This document shows, in pieces, positions 22,890 to 32,496 of a DNA stretch of 64,000 nt (positions within the stretch are counted from its first letter, which is position 1; each line of letters starts with the position of its first letter). Below the pieces are notes generated by a model that saw only the letters and a list, made by a program, of their open reading frames with translations, ran no database searches and had not been told where the DNA came from. This DNA comes from Halichondria panicea. Its lineage: Eukaryota; Porifera; Demospongiae; Suberitida; Halichondriidae. The translations under genes and the position numbers were made by a program. Where the stretch lies: the NCBI RefSeq assembly GCF_963675165.1, contig NC_087388.1:4965047-5029046 (forward strand), in the 5' to 3' direction.

Positions 22890-23190
22890 AGTTAAGGTTG
22901 TTATAGATAAAACAGTAAGAGAGATTGGTAAGAGAAATCAGAAACAAAAATGTTCGTGTGAAACACTCCGCGTTTGATCATGCAAGATAATCTAGCTCTA
23001 TAATGGTCAACTCAGCTACTATATCACCAAACTATCCCTTAATATGAAGTCGTGGGAGGTAACGGCCCATTGTGTGTTTACTAAAGGACTGTTATACTGC
23101 AAACGTTTATGAACGGTACAGCTTATCCATAGCATGAAGCCGTTCTATGTAGCACAGTCATATAGATACATAATACCAAGTCCAGCAATG
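22890..23190. repeat. Copy of the GGGGATTGGAAACG element (partial)
   Basis: AACAAAAATGTTCGTGTGAA, the ACACTCCGCGTT block and CTTATCCATAGCATGAAGCC also occur at 24720-25090 and, in inverse, at about 35510-35900. This copy lacks clear termini. Confidence 0.55.
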
Positions 23191-23363
23191 TCCTTCCTAT
23201 GTACTGCTGTTAGACTACATGCTAGTTACATGAGACTACCTGATACTAACAATCACTATGCTTGTACAACATGTACAGTGATCTTGTAATGTTGTTGTAC
23301 CATATTTGAAACAGTTTTAGAATTGGTTTCTATCCTCCGTAACGTCTACGACTACAACTCAAG

Positions 23364-23686
23364 ATGAATTGGTTGAGTGTCCTTGCTCTGTGTGCTGCTC
23401 TCTTTATTGCAGCCACACATGCCAGCTAGCTGCAAGATGTCGAGGGAATGATGGATCGTGCTACTGAAGAAAACTCTTGCGAATTTTACTTGACAACGAA
23501 GTGGATGCTGAAAACGAAATCGATCTAGCTGACGAAGAAGTTGCTGTGAACAAAGGCACTGTCGCAAGGAAACTTAGCACAGCTCAGAACAAGGCCTGCT
23601 CTCAGTGCTTTTGTATTAGGCAACCTTGCCGCTGTCCCAGCTTTCCCAGATTGCCTAGAATTCGTAGATTTAATTGGCGGAAGTGA
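23364..23686 (+). pseudogene. Broken MKWL-family precursor, copy 3
   Basis: It aligns along its whole length with the copy at 22427. The signal region is open for 21 codons and then meets a TAG (23427-23429), and a base is missing near 23470, which shifts the frame. The downstream part is open in another frame and still encodes a CFCIRQPCRC core and a basic tail. The conserved upstream block is present at 23204-23292. It is best read as a recently inactivated copy; a sequencing or assembly error is less likely because two independent lesions are present. Confidence 0.8.
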
Positions 23687-24389
23687 TGTACTTTATCATG
23701 AAGTACTGTCAGGAATAAGAAGATGGAACAATTATAGCTATAGAAATTGTTGAGAACAATTCAGTGATTTATTGTTAGGATATGTATTGCTACGCTGTAT
23801 GTGTGTACTATAAGCCACAGGCATGGCTAAAACTAGTCTATAGAAGGATTACATTTATAGTCAGCATGCTCATTACCTGTCTTGACTGCCGCTTTACATT
23901 GAAATTGTGAAATTGATCACTGGTCAATGTTGATCATGCTAAAAGTAAGCTCTAAATGGTCAACTCAGCTACTATATGTGACGGGCTCTGGGAAAACAGA
24001 CTAATTGGCTGGCGTAAGCTATAATTTATATACCAGATGATAGAGCAAAGTGTACACATACCTCGTTTCATGCCTGAGTTATGCGCGTTGGAAACTCGAA
24101 GTTGTAAAACAGCAGTATTGAGAAACGCCCACTCAAAGATTGCTAAATTGGGGAAAGTAAGGTAATGGTGGCTGCTTAGACAAAGCGCTTTGGTGGAAAG
24201 AGTTGGATTCAGGGCATCAGATTTTGCAGAGAGGTAGTAGTAGAAAGACTGTATATAAGGAAAAAAATGTATGAGATTATATACACTGTAGTCTATAAAT
24301 CTGGCTATTGCTCAATACCAATATCTGCTCCAATTGGTCTGTTTTCCCAGAGCCTGTCACATATCACCAAACAAGGAATAGCCCTTAAT

Positions 24390-24510
24390 ACGAAGTTTTG
24401 TATTAGGTCCCCTTGCCGCTGTTCCAGCTATCCCAGATTGCCTAGAATTCGTAGATTTCCTATGAGATTTTGGCAGAAATTATGTACTTTGTACTGTGAG
24501 GAATAAGAAG
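24390..24510 (+). pseudogene. 3' fragment of an MKWL-family precursor
   Basis: TTTTGTATTAGG, CCTTGCCGCTGTTCCAGCTA and CCTAGAATTCGTAGATTTCC match the core region of the copies at 22427 and 23364. The encoded piece has CIRSPCRC and a basic tail. The signal and propeptide are absent and unrelated sequence precedes it. The 3' flank (GAGGAATAAGAAGATG) is retained. Confidence 0.7.
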
Positions 24511-24689
24511 ATGAAACAATTATAGCTATAGACAATATTATTAACAATTCAGTGATTTATTGTTATAGTTGTAGGGATCTTTATTGCTACACTCTGTGTA
24601 TGCACAGCTGGCATTAATTATAAGATCGTTGTAATTTATGTTTTCATCGAATTAGAGTCTCTGAAAATGGTGTGTCTCAAATTATAGTT

Positions 24690-25400
24690 AAGGGTTGTTA
24701 CTAGATAGAACAGTAATAGGGATCAAAAACAAAAATGTTCGCGTGAAACACTCTGTATTATAGGGCATGGCTAAAACTATAATTATTATTTTTATGGTCA
24801 GCATGCATGCTCATATTTCCTGTCTGACTGCCATACAATGTGCTGTACATTGAAATAGTGAAATTGATCACTATTCAGTGTTGATTATACTAAAAAGTAA
24901 AGAGAACCTAGCTCTAAATGGTCGACTCAGCTACTATCACCAAGCAAATAAAAATCCTATACAAGAAGTAATATGAAGTCGTGGGAGGTCACGGCCCGTG
25001 ATGTGTTTAAAAGTATACACTATATTACACTGCAAACGTTTATAAACAGTACAGCTTATCCATAGCATGAAGCCATTCTATGTAGCACTTAGATACATAA
25101 TAACCAAGTCTTTGCTGTTTTGGCTTCACAGCAGGGAAAGAGAAAGTTGACATACAGTAGTTCAAGTTAAAATTTGAAAAACAGAGCAAAGAAAACAGAC
25201 TTAGAGCTTGTCAGTGGTGTAAACTTACTTCTCTATATAGAGTAATAAATCCCAGTCCCTGAATGATCGCTAGTGGATAGGAGAGCTATAGAATATAACT
25301 ACAGAACAATCAACCAGAAAATATAACGCGGAGTGTTTCAACCGTTTACACAGGAAGGCATGGTCGTTTCCAATCCCCTTTCTTTTATATCTATATGTTG
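24690..25400. repeat. Copy of the GGGGATTGGAAACG element
   Basis: It contains ATGTTCGCGTGAAACACTCT at the left and CGTTTCCAATCCCCTTTCTT at the right. The interior matches 35177-35941 in inverse (ATAGCATGAAGCCATTCTAT; TGACATACAGTA block). Confidence 0.6.
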
Positions 25401-26196
25401 TCATGGTATAGTGCATGTATATTAGCATACTTTTTTTGGCAATTGCCAAGATACAAGAATAGCAAAAAGCTAATACTTACATTAATTATGAAAGCATACT
25501 AAGTACAGAAGGATCATTACCTGAGGCACGCGTGGGCGGCCACAGGTATAGTAGTCTGTTTGTTTGTTTGTGATAGCCTTTTCTACTCACCTGGATGGCA
25601 CAGCACTGTGTTTACAGCATGGATAACCTTCACACAACAAGATCTCGGTTTAAATAGTGGCAGATTTTGATGTTAAAGCTTCTTTGTCGAGCAAAAGCTA
25701 AGAAGCTTGAACTTGCACGTTGGCAGCTAGCTAGCTACACGTGGCCTTGACTATGTATTTGCAGCTGAAGTGATCTGTACCAGGAACAATTGAATAGGGT
25801 CAAAATAGAATTATAACTGGGTTGGTTATTGACTGACTCTGGATCGATCATATACTCGAACTCCAGCCTGGCAGGAGCCATACTTCTCTAAGTCTAAGAC
25901 TCCAGGCTTGTTTGCTGTGACCCCAGTCCACAGTGCATGTACCACTCAATGTGTCAGCATGCCTCCAGTCTGGTTTAGTTTTATTGCTCTTGAGTTGCTG
26001 TGCTAGTCATATACATGCTACGCATATGCACTGCATTATGGTTTCATGTCACCAGCCGAGGGTTTGCACTTTAGTGCTCTAGTAAGTATAGTTCTAAGTA
26101 TTCTAGTGGCTCAATTATGATGGTTGGTTCGGTATGTATATTGACGCTTATCCGATTTATCCTCAATGCTATAGGTATACCACATACCCTTCCTAT
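25401..26196. other. Gene-free stretch between MKWL genes
   Basis: No coding exon, clear repeat or RNA gene is recognised here. Confidence 0.45.
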
Positions 26197-26200
26197 GTAC

Positions 26201-26377
26201 TGCTGTTAGGCTACATGCTAGTCACATGAGACTGCATGCTAGTTACATGAGACTACATGCTAGTCACATGATACTACCTGCTACTGACAATCACTGTGCT
26301 TGTACGACATCTACAGTGACTCCATCTACTAGTGATTCTGCGTCTTGTAATGTCGATGGTATCATTTTTCTATAAAA
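26201..26377 (+). promoter_or_regulatory. MKWL upstream block with triplicated CTACATGCTAGTCACATGAG
   Basis: The 20-bp motif, with an internal CACATG E-box, stands three times in tandem here (about 26210-26280, with variants GTTACATGAG and GTCACATGAT) but once before the other copies. TATAAAA is at 26371-26377, 68-74 bp before the ATG. Confidence 0.65.
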
Positions 26378-26444
26378 GAAACAGTTTTAGAATTGATTTC
26401 TGTATCTTTAGTATATACATACGTCTACGACTATACAACTCAAG

Positions 26445-26849
26445 ATGAAGTGGTTGAGTGTCCTTGCTCTGTGTGCTGCTCTCTTCATTGCAGCCACACA
26501 CTCCAACCAGCTCCAAGATGAAGAGGGAATGATGGATGAAGCAGATGAAGAAATGATTCTGCAGATACTTCTTGCCGACCAAGCCAATGCTGAAAATGAC
26601 GAGGAAATTGAACATGCTGATGAAGAAGCTGCTGCTGTATACAGAGGAGGAAGGATAAACTCAGCTCGTGATAAAGCCAATTCCGCTCAGAGCTGCACTT
26701 GCCACTGTCACGGTCCTACTACTATTACTCGTCGTCGTCGTTGGCAGAAGGCCAATGCCAAATCTCAGTGCGATAATTGCTGTCACACCACCACTACCAC
26801 TACAACTACCACTAGAACGACCCGCACTCGTTTCCGCTGGGTGGTTTGA
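26445..26849 (+). CDS. Small secreted Cys-rich precursor with two Cys blocks, MKWL family, copy 4
   Basis: 134 aa, single exon. The signal peptide is 1-20. The acidic propeptide (QLQDEEGMMDEADEEMILQI) is followed by RDKANSAQ, the first Cys block SCTCHCHG, a basic RRRRW stretch, a second pre-core-like ANAKSQ with CDNCCH, and a Thr-rich run with Arg ending RTRFRWVV. The Thr run is encoded by an ACC/ACT microsatellite-like stretch. The two blocks could be released as two peptides if the Q-C junction is a processing site. The function is unknown. Confidence 0.8.
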   Translation: MKWLSVLALCAALFIAATHSNQLQDEEGMMDEADEEMILQILLADQANAENDEEIEHADEEAAAVYRGGRINSARDKANSAQSCTCHCHGPTTITRRRRWQKANAKSQCDNCCHTTTTTTTTTRTTRTRFRWVV

Positions 26850-27722
26850 GGCAGTACTGTCAGGATCAAAAGATTAACAATTAAAGACGTTGTATATACA
26901 AACAATTTAGTGAAGTACCTATTGTTAGTTGCAGTGATCTGTATATTGCTATACACTTGTATGATCACGAGAATGAATGTTCTCATATAATTGTATGATT
27001 GGGATAGCAATGAGTATATAATTTTACAGGTATATAATAGTTAGTCAGTTGGCTTGCAGTATAATTATAGTAACTGGTTTTGATGCAGTCTTGTAATTAT
27101 TCCATTCACCCTCAATACCTACTTCCTTATTTACTGCTGTTGGTTGTGTGCATAGGCTCAGTCAGCAACAGTCAACAATAGTTTGTAACCTAGCTAGAGT
27201 CACAATACAAGACATTAGCGCACACTGACAGCAGAGAATTTGATCAAAAAATCGGGACATCATACCGTATATATAGTGGATAATTTTTGTGGGTATAAAA
27301 AAGTGCTCAACTCAAAAATGGTGCTTTTCGTTGTTTGAGCTTCATTTCCTGTACTGCATTGCATGTGTTCTGATAAACCACAACACCAACTTTTTTGGAG
27401 GTCAGTTTGCATGCCCACGAAAATTACCTGCTGATACGGTACGTTACCATGCAGACTCAGTTCTGTTTTGATGCTTGTTTTGATGGCATGCTGATGAATC
27501 AATACTATAGCCCTGTATACATGAGACTACCTGTTACTGACATGTCACTGTGCTTGTACAACATCTACAGTGACTCCATACACCTGCATACTATATCATG
27601 GATGCCAAATTATGTAACAACATTTCCATAAATCATAATTAGGTACTTAATTTCAGTTTTGATCTGTGTACAACAACGTATACTATTTAGTATCAGTTTC
27701 CAACTCAAGGAGACAACTCAAG

Positions 27723-28055
27723 ATGAAGTGGTTGAGTGTCCTTGCTCTGTGTGCTGCTCTCTTCATTGCAGCCACACATGCCAACCATATCCAAATGATC
27801 GATCATGCTGCTGAAGAAAAGATTCTGCAGATGCTTCTTGCCGACCAAAGGGATACTGAGGAACTTGAACAAGCTAATGAAGAAACTGCTGCTGTATACA
27901 AAGGAAGGTTAAGTGCAGCTCGTGACAAAGCTAACGTACAGTGCGTTTGCCACTGTATTAGTAAATGGAAGTGGAAGAAGGCCAGCAAAGCTCAGGGCAA
28001 TGCTAGAGCTCAGTGCTTTGGATGCTGTTCTGGTAGCGGCGGTTGGTTGATTTGA
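27723..28055 (+). CDS. Small secreted Cys-rich precursor with two Cys blocks, MKWL family, copy 5
   Basis: 110 aa, single exon. The signal peptide is 1-20 (MKWLSVLALCAALFIAATHA). Next come a short acidic propeptide (MIDHAAEEKILQMLLADQ), the pre-core site RDKANVQ, the block CVCHCISKWKWKK, a second site GNARAQ, the block CFGCC and a Gly/Ser end (SGSGGWLI). The layout matches the copy at 26445, although the Cys blocks differ in sequence. The upstream conserved block is only partly kept (27524-27580). The function is unknown. Confidence 0.8.
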   Translation: MKWLSVLALCAALFIAATHANHIQMIDHAAEEKILQMLLADQRDTEELEQANEETAAVYKGRLSAARDKANVQCVCHCISKWKWKKASKAQGNARAQCFGCCSGSGGWLI

Positions 28056-28953
28056 TGTACCTTATCAAGTACTGTCGGGATCAAAAGATGAACAGTTAAA
28101 GATGTAGTTATAGACGTTGTATATTATATATACAATTTAGTGATGTACATAATTTATTGTTAGTTGCAGTGATCTGTATTATTGCTACAATGTATGGCTA
28201 GTACTAATCACAAGATCATGAAAATGCATAGAACTAGAGTATTGGATAGCATTGAGTACATACAGGTGATCATTGGGCTTGTAGTAAACTATAGTGACTC
28301 CGTTTGCAAGTGGCCAAATGTAAATATTCCATTCATTCAATATCATTCTATTTTCATAGTTTCCTATGCTTGTAACTTAGCTATGCCTCCTAGTTACACC
28401 TATGTTACGTGTATATAATGCATACCGCACCGAGTTTCAAATGCAGCATTCTTTCGATTGCAAATTTGTCAGCTTTTGCAAAAGAATTGCAGAGAGGGCA
28501 TGCATGCATGCACCTGCAATACAGTGTAATGTGCAATTGATTTAATACTTAGTGAATTTCAACAAGCGACGCATTTTTTAATCAGGAAAACGTGATGTGT
28601 CGTTGTTTAACCTGAGTGCATAGAGTTGCTCACTGAAAATGACCAACTCGCTAATCTATTAACTTACTCGCTACAAGGTATCAAGCTTAAAAATCACGGC
28701 ATTGTTTTACATTACCAGTTCTGTTCTGCTGACATCTTATCCTAATTATGATTAGTGTATACCTGCTACTACATAGAACTACCTGCTAGTGACACATCAC
28801 TTCGCTTGTACGACTTCTACAGTGACTCCATCTACACTTGCTATTGTGTTCACAAACACCATTAATTTTATAATTTATACTGTACGTTTGTATCAGTTTT
28901 CATCTGTCTCTACGATCAACGTTATCAGTTTCATCTCAAGAAGACAACTCAAG

Positions 28954-29295
28954 ATGAAGTGGTTGAGTGTCCTTGCTCTGTGTGCTGCTCTCTTCATTGC
29001 AGCCACACACGCCAGCCATCTCCAAGATAAAGAGGGAATAATGGATCGTGCTGGCAAAGATAAAGCCTTGATGCGATTACTATCGAAGCTGCTCACTAAG
29101 AAATCTGTGGTTAGGCTTAATGAGCAAGCAAGGGATGTTGACGATGAGGAGACTGCCATAAACAAAGGCACTGTTGCAAAGAACCTCCGCCTCGAAGATG
29201 CTCAGAAAAGTGACCAAGCCAACTCCCAGTGGTGGTGGGTGCGACGTACTGGTTGCCACTGTGCCATTCCACCTTGCCGATGTGCTGGAAAGTGA
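28954..29295 (+). CDS. Small secreted Cys-core precursor, MKWL family, copy 6
   Basis: 113 aa, single exon. The signal peptide is 1-20, identical to sister copies. The propeptide is longer and more basic (MRLLSKLLTKKSVVRLNEQA), then DDEETAINKGTV and the pre-core site DQANSQ. An aromatic WWWVRR leads to the core CHCAIPPCRC (Cys 101, 103, 108, 110) and AGK. The C-x-C-x3-P-C-x-C pattern is intact. It is the last gene of the cluster, about 500 bp before SerRS exon 6. The function is unknown. Confidence 0.85.
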   Translation: MKWLSVLALCAALFIAATHASHLQDKEGIMDRAGKDKALMRLLSKLLTKKSVVRLNEQARDVDDEETAINKGTVAKNLRLEDAQKSDQANSQWWWVRRTGCHCAIPPCRCAGK

Positions 29296-29790
29296 ATAGT
29301 ATAGTCATGCAGTAATAGCCTGCCAAACTGATAGTCTGTGTGTGCTAACTTGTTTACAATAATGATCATCAAGTGATGTAGTGTCATGTGTGTGCTACCT
29401 GTATCAGTGAAGTCCATGCATGTATCATGTTATTAAATTTTATTCTGCCGCTAATCCCAATAGCGAGTACACGTAATTAATTTGTTAATTAGATCCCAGT
29501 CTCTTCCGTAATACAAAACTGGAACACTAACTGTACCGTAGATCTAACTGTTTGCTCTATGCTTACGAGCTGTTTTTGAACCTGTCATAATAATTATTAT
29601 GGGCTTGTGGGCGTATTATTGAGGTAGGAAATACCTCTGCAATACAGTTCCTGCTCTGGCTGGGGGGGAGGGGGAGGGGGGGGGGGGCTGGAGTTGTACA
29701 GTTGTTGCTTCTATATAGGAATGTTATATTATTTGTCCATACCCACTCGACCCATACACAGTGTCACACACACACACATTCTACACGCAG
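29296..29790. other. Gene-free stretch before SerRS exon 6
   Basis: It holds a G-rich run at about 29662-29688 and a CA tract next to the acceptor. No gene is seen. Confidence 0.55.
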
Positions 29791-32057
29791 GTGATCAGTA
29801 AGAGCAGTGAGGTCGCTGAAGACACTGCTGTGGAGGAAAAGTATCTTATAGCCACTAGCGAGCAGCCATTGTGTGCACTGCACAGGGACGAGTGGTTGGA
29901 CCCCAAGGAACTGCCACTAAAATATGTGGGTGTGTCCACGTGTTTCCGACAGGAAGTGGGGTCGCACGGACGAGATACTCGTGGGATATTCAGGGTTCAT
30001 CAATTTGAGAAGGTAATTCCAGTTGCATACGCATGTAGAGTTAACCATCCTTACCAGGTGTATGTGTTGTATGCGTATGTAGAGTTAGCCACTCCTTACC
30101 AGGTGTATGTGTTGTATGCGCATGTAGAGTTGACCATCCTTACCAGGTGTATGTGCTGTATGCGCATGTAGAGTTAGTCATTCCTTACCAGGTGTATGTG
30201 TTGTATGCGCATGTAGAGTTAACCATCCTTACCAGGTGTATGTGTTGTATGCGCATGTAGAGTTAGCCATCCTTACCAGATGTATACCTTCACCAAATTT
30301 TCTAGCCCAGCCAAGTTAGCTGCCCTCAATACAATTACAAATTGCGGTTTTTGGTTTGCATACTGGAGATTGCAGAATCTTTGCAACACATGAATAGAAG
30401 TGTGTAGCACTGTGGTTCCTTATATGGGAAATGCTCCTAGTAAAACAGACCACAGTGTGTACATAAAATCCATATAAGGAACGCGTAACGCTCTACGCTT
30501 TTACTGGTGTGTTGCAAAGATTCTGCAAACTCCAGTAAACAATAACAATGCTAATAATAATGGCAAGACACATATTGGTGCGACATACAGATTGTTAGCG
30601 GGGCTCTCAAGTTAAGTAATTTAGGTTGTAATAGCGTATGAGTGTGAGTGTGTGGGCTACAACATATCATTGTTGTAGAATGGTATAATTATATAACGGG
30701 TGTACTAGCTGTGCTCTCTGTGTTTTGATAGGTGGAGCAGTTCTGTCTGGCTAGTCCCCATGACGATGCCTCTTGGACACTGATGGACGAGATGATTGGG
30801 AATGCAGAGGAGTTCTATCAGATGCTCAAGATTCCATACAGAGTTGTCAACATTGTTTCTGGTAAATTATTGGGTTTAAGTTGATAGTGAAGTGTATTAT
30901 TTCACGTAATCGTTACTCTTTTTGTAATTTTGTGGCTATCTGGTCTTTGGTAAATTTATCCAAGAAACTGTGATACAGTAAGAGTTTAGTCTCCAATTAT
31001 TATCGATTAACGTTATGGCTGTTGCTGTTAGTTTGTTTTGTTGAAATAACAGCAAGCAAATTGTACCAATATTAGTCAGACAGCCCTCTATATACTAGGA
31101 CTTTAAGCTGTGATTGACCTTTCACCCTTGCAGGAGAGCTAAACAATGCAGCTGCTAAGAAGCTGGACTTGGAGGCGTGGTTTCCTGGCTCGGGGGCGTT
31201 CCGTGAGTTAGTCTCGTGCTCCAACTGCACTGACTACCAGTCGAGAAGGCTGCAGATCAGATACGGACAGACTAAGAAGATGAATGCTCAGGTGTGTGTG
31301 GGAGTGGAGTGGGAGTGGAGTGAAGTTGTTTTATTGGCCATAACCTTGATGGATCCAATTTCAGTGACTTTCTGGTAGTTTTATGTGAGCTTTTAGATAA
31401 GGTATCAATTATTTTCAGGCCCGATTTTGACAAAAGCGAGGGCTGTAAGTAAGTAAGCACAAAATTGGGTGAACATCGGTGAAATTGAAATTATGATACA
31501 CCCACCGTACACGTACCGTTTGATTATTATTGCTAACAGAGTGCAACACTCCCCCCCCCCCCCCCCCCACCCATTGCAGCCCGAGTATATTCACATGCTG
31601 AATGCAACCATGTGTGCCACTACCCGTGCCATCTGTGTTATCCTGGAGAACTATCAGACAGAGGAGGGGGTGCAGGTCCCTGAGGCACTCAAACCTTTCA
31701 TGCCCCCAGGTATGGATCGTGTACGTGCGTATGTTTTGTAGTACTTATGCTTTTGTAGGTCGAGGTCGGTTTTTTTTAAAGGGTAGGCGCATGGTCATAG
31801 TAGTTTGCAGTGGCTTTAGTACAGCTAAGCAGTTTTTGTATCTATTGTAAATTTGTGATTGTACTCGTTGTTTTGCTGGTCTAACAATAGCTTATTCTGT
31901 GTACTTTCAATAATCACCATTAATTATCACACTCATTTTTGTTGTTGTGTTTTTTTCTGCAGGACTAGAAGAGCTGATAAAGTTTGTGAAGCCAGCTCCT
32001 ATTGAGGAGGTGGCTAGCAAGAAGAAAGCAAAGGCTAGCGGTGCAGGAAAGAAATGA
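29791..32057 (+). CDS. SARS1: Cytosolic seryl-tRNA synthetase, exons 6-10
   Basis: Completes the gene begun at 3261. Exons: 29791-30012, 30732-30861, 31134-31291, 31580-31709 and 31963-32057; phases agree and the total is 493 aa. Class II motif 2 is [20 protein letters not shown] (residues about 301-320). The seryl-binding region reads [20 protein letters not shown]. Motif 3 is [19 protein letters not shown] with Arg at about 435. The C terminus is a short Lys-rich tail ([12 protein letters not shown]), about 20 residues shorter than in vertebrates, so the vertebrate UNE-S extension is largely missing. AATAAA at 32067 follows the stop closely. Confidence 0.95.
30028..30280. repeat. 44-45-bp minisatellite in SerRS intron 6
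   Basis: The unit with GCATGTAGAGTTA and CCTTACCAGGTGTATGTGTT repeats about 5.5 times, directly after the exon 6 donor. Confidence 0.85.
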
Positions 32058-32496
32058 ACAATATAGAATAAACTGAACTAAATCAATCGAACAGAACGTT
32101 AGCCAGAGAATCCATTGATGTGAATATCTAAATTTTTATACAAGTCAGCATAATAACTGTTGTTTGTGATGATTGAGGCGATAGCTTATTTAACCGCGGC
32201 TAAAAATCAAATCAAATGAATTTCCAATTGCCACGGACTGGAGCAATAACCTACTAAGACTCGCAGCTAGCTATTCAGCATATTCATTGACCCAAATTAA
32301 TCGCAGGTATTCTCAGCTAATGATATTCATTGACCCAAATTAACCTGGAAATTTGCAGCTATCATTGACGGCCTCCTCCTACGCTGCTCCAACGGTACTA
32401 TATTACGCTCACCGGTTCGACATTAATTCATTAGTGATTTTAGACTAGACTGGAGCAATAACTTACTAAGGCTCTATAGATCTAGGTTACCATTCG
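32058..32496. other. Intergenic gap with short direct repeats
   Basis: ATTCATTGACCCAAATTAA occurs twice (about 32282 and 32326), and GGAGCAATAACYTACTAAG also occurs twice (about 32242 and 32453). The second lies just before the Ig receptor start. No gene is seen. Confidence 0.55.

Larger units (their letters stand above)
6857..29790 (+). other. SerRS intron 5, a 22.9-kb intron hosting a peptide gene cluster
   Basis: The donor GTTAGT at 6857 follows exon 5 and the acceptor ACGCAG precedes exon 6 at 29791. The other introns of this gene are about 0.27-0.86 kb. The intron holds at least nine intact intronless genes on the host strand, two decayed copies, and many repeats. Nested genes on the same strand are unusual because their poly(A) signals lie inside the host pre-mRNA. 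An assembly join cannot be excluded from sequence alone, but both halves of the host gene are intact and in phase. Confidence 0.85.

Noticed and set aside
23364-23686. Calling an intact gene at the third MKWL copy
   Set aside because: A stop codon right after the signal region and a frameshift separate it from the core; it is annotated as a pseudogene.
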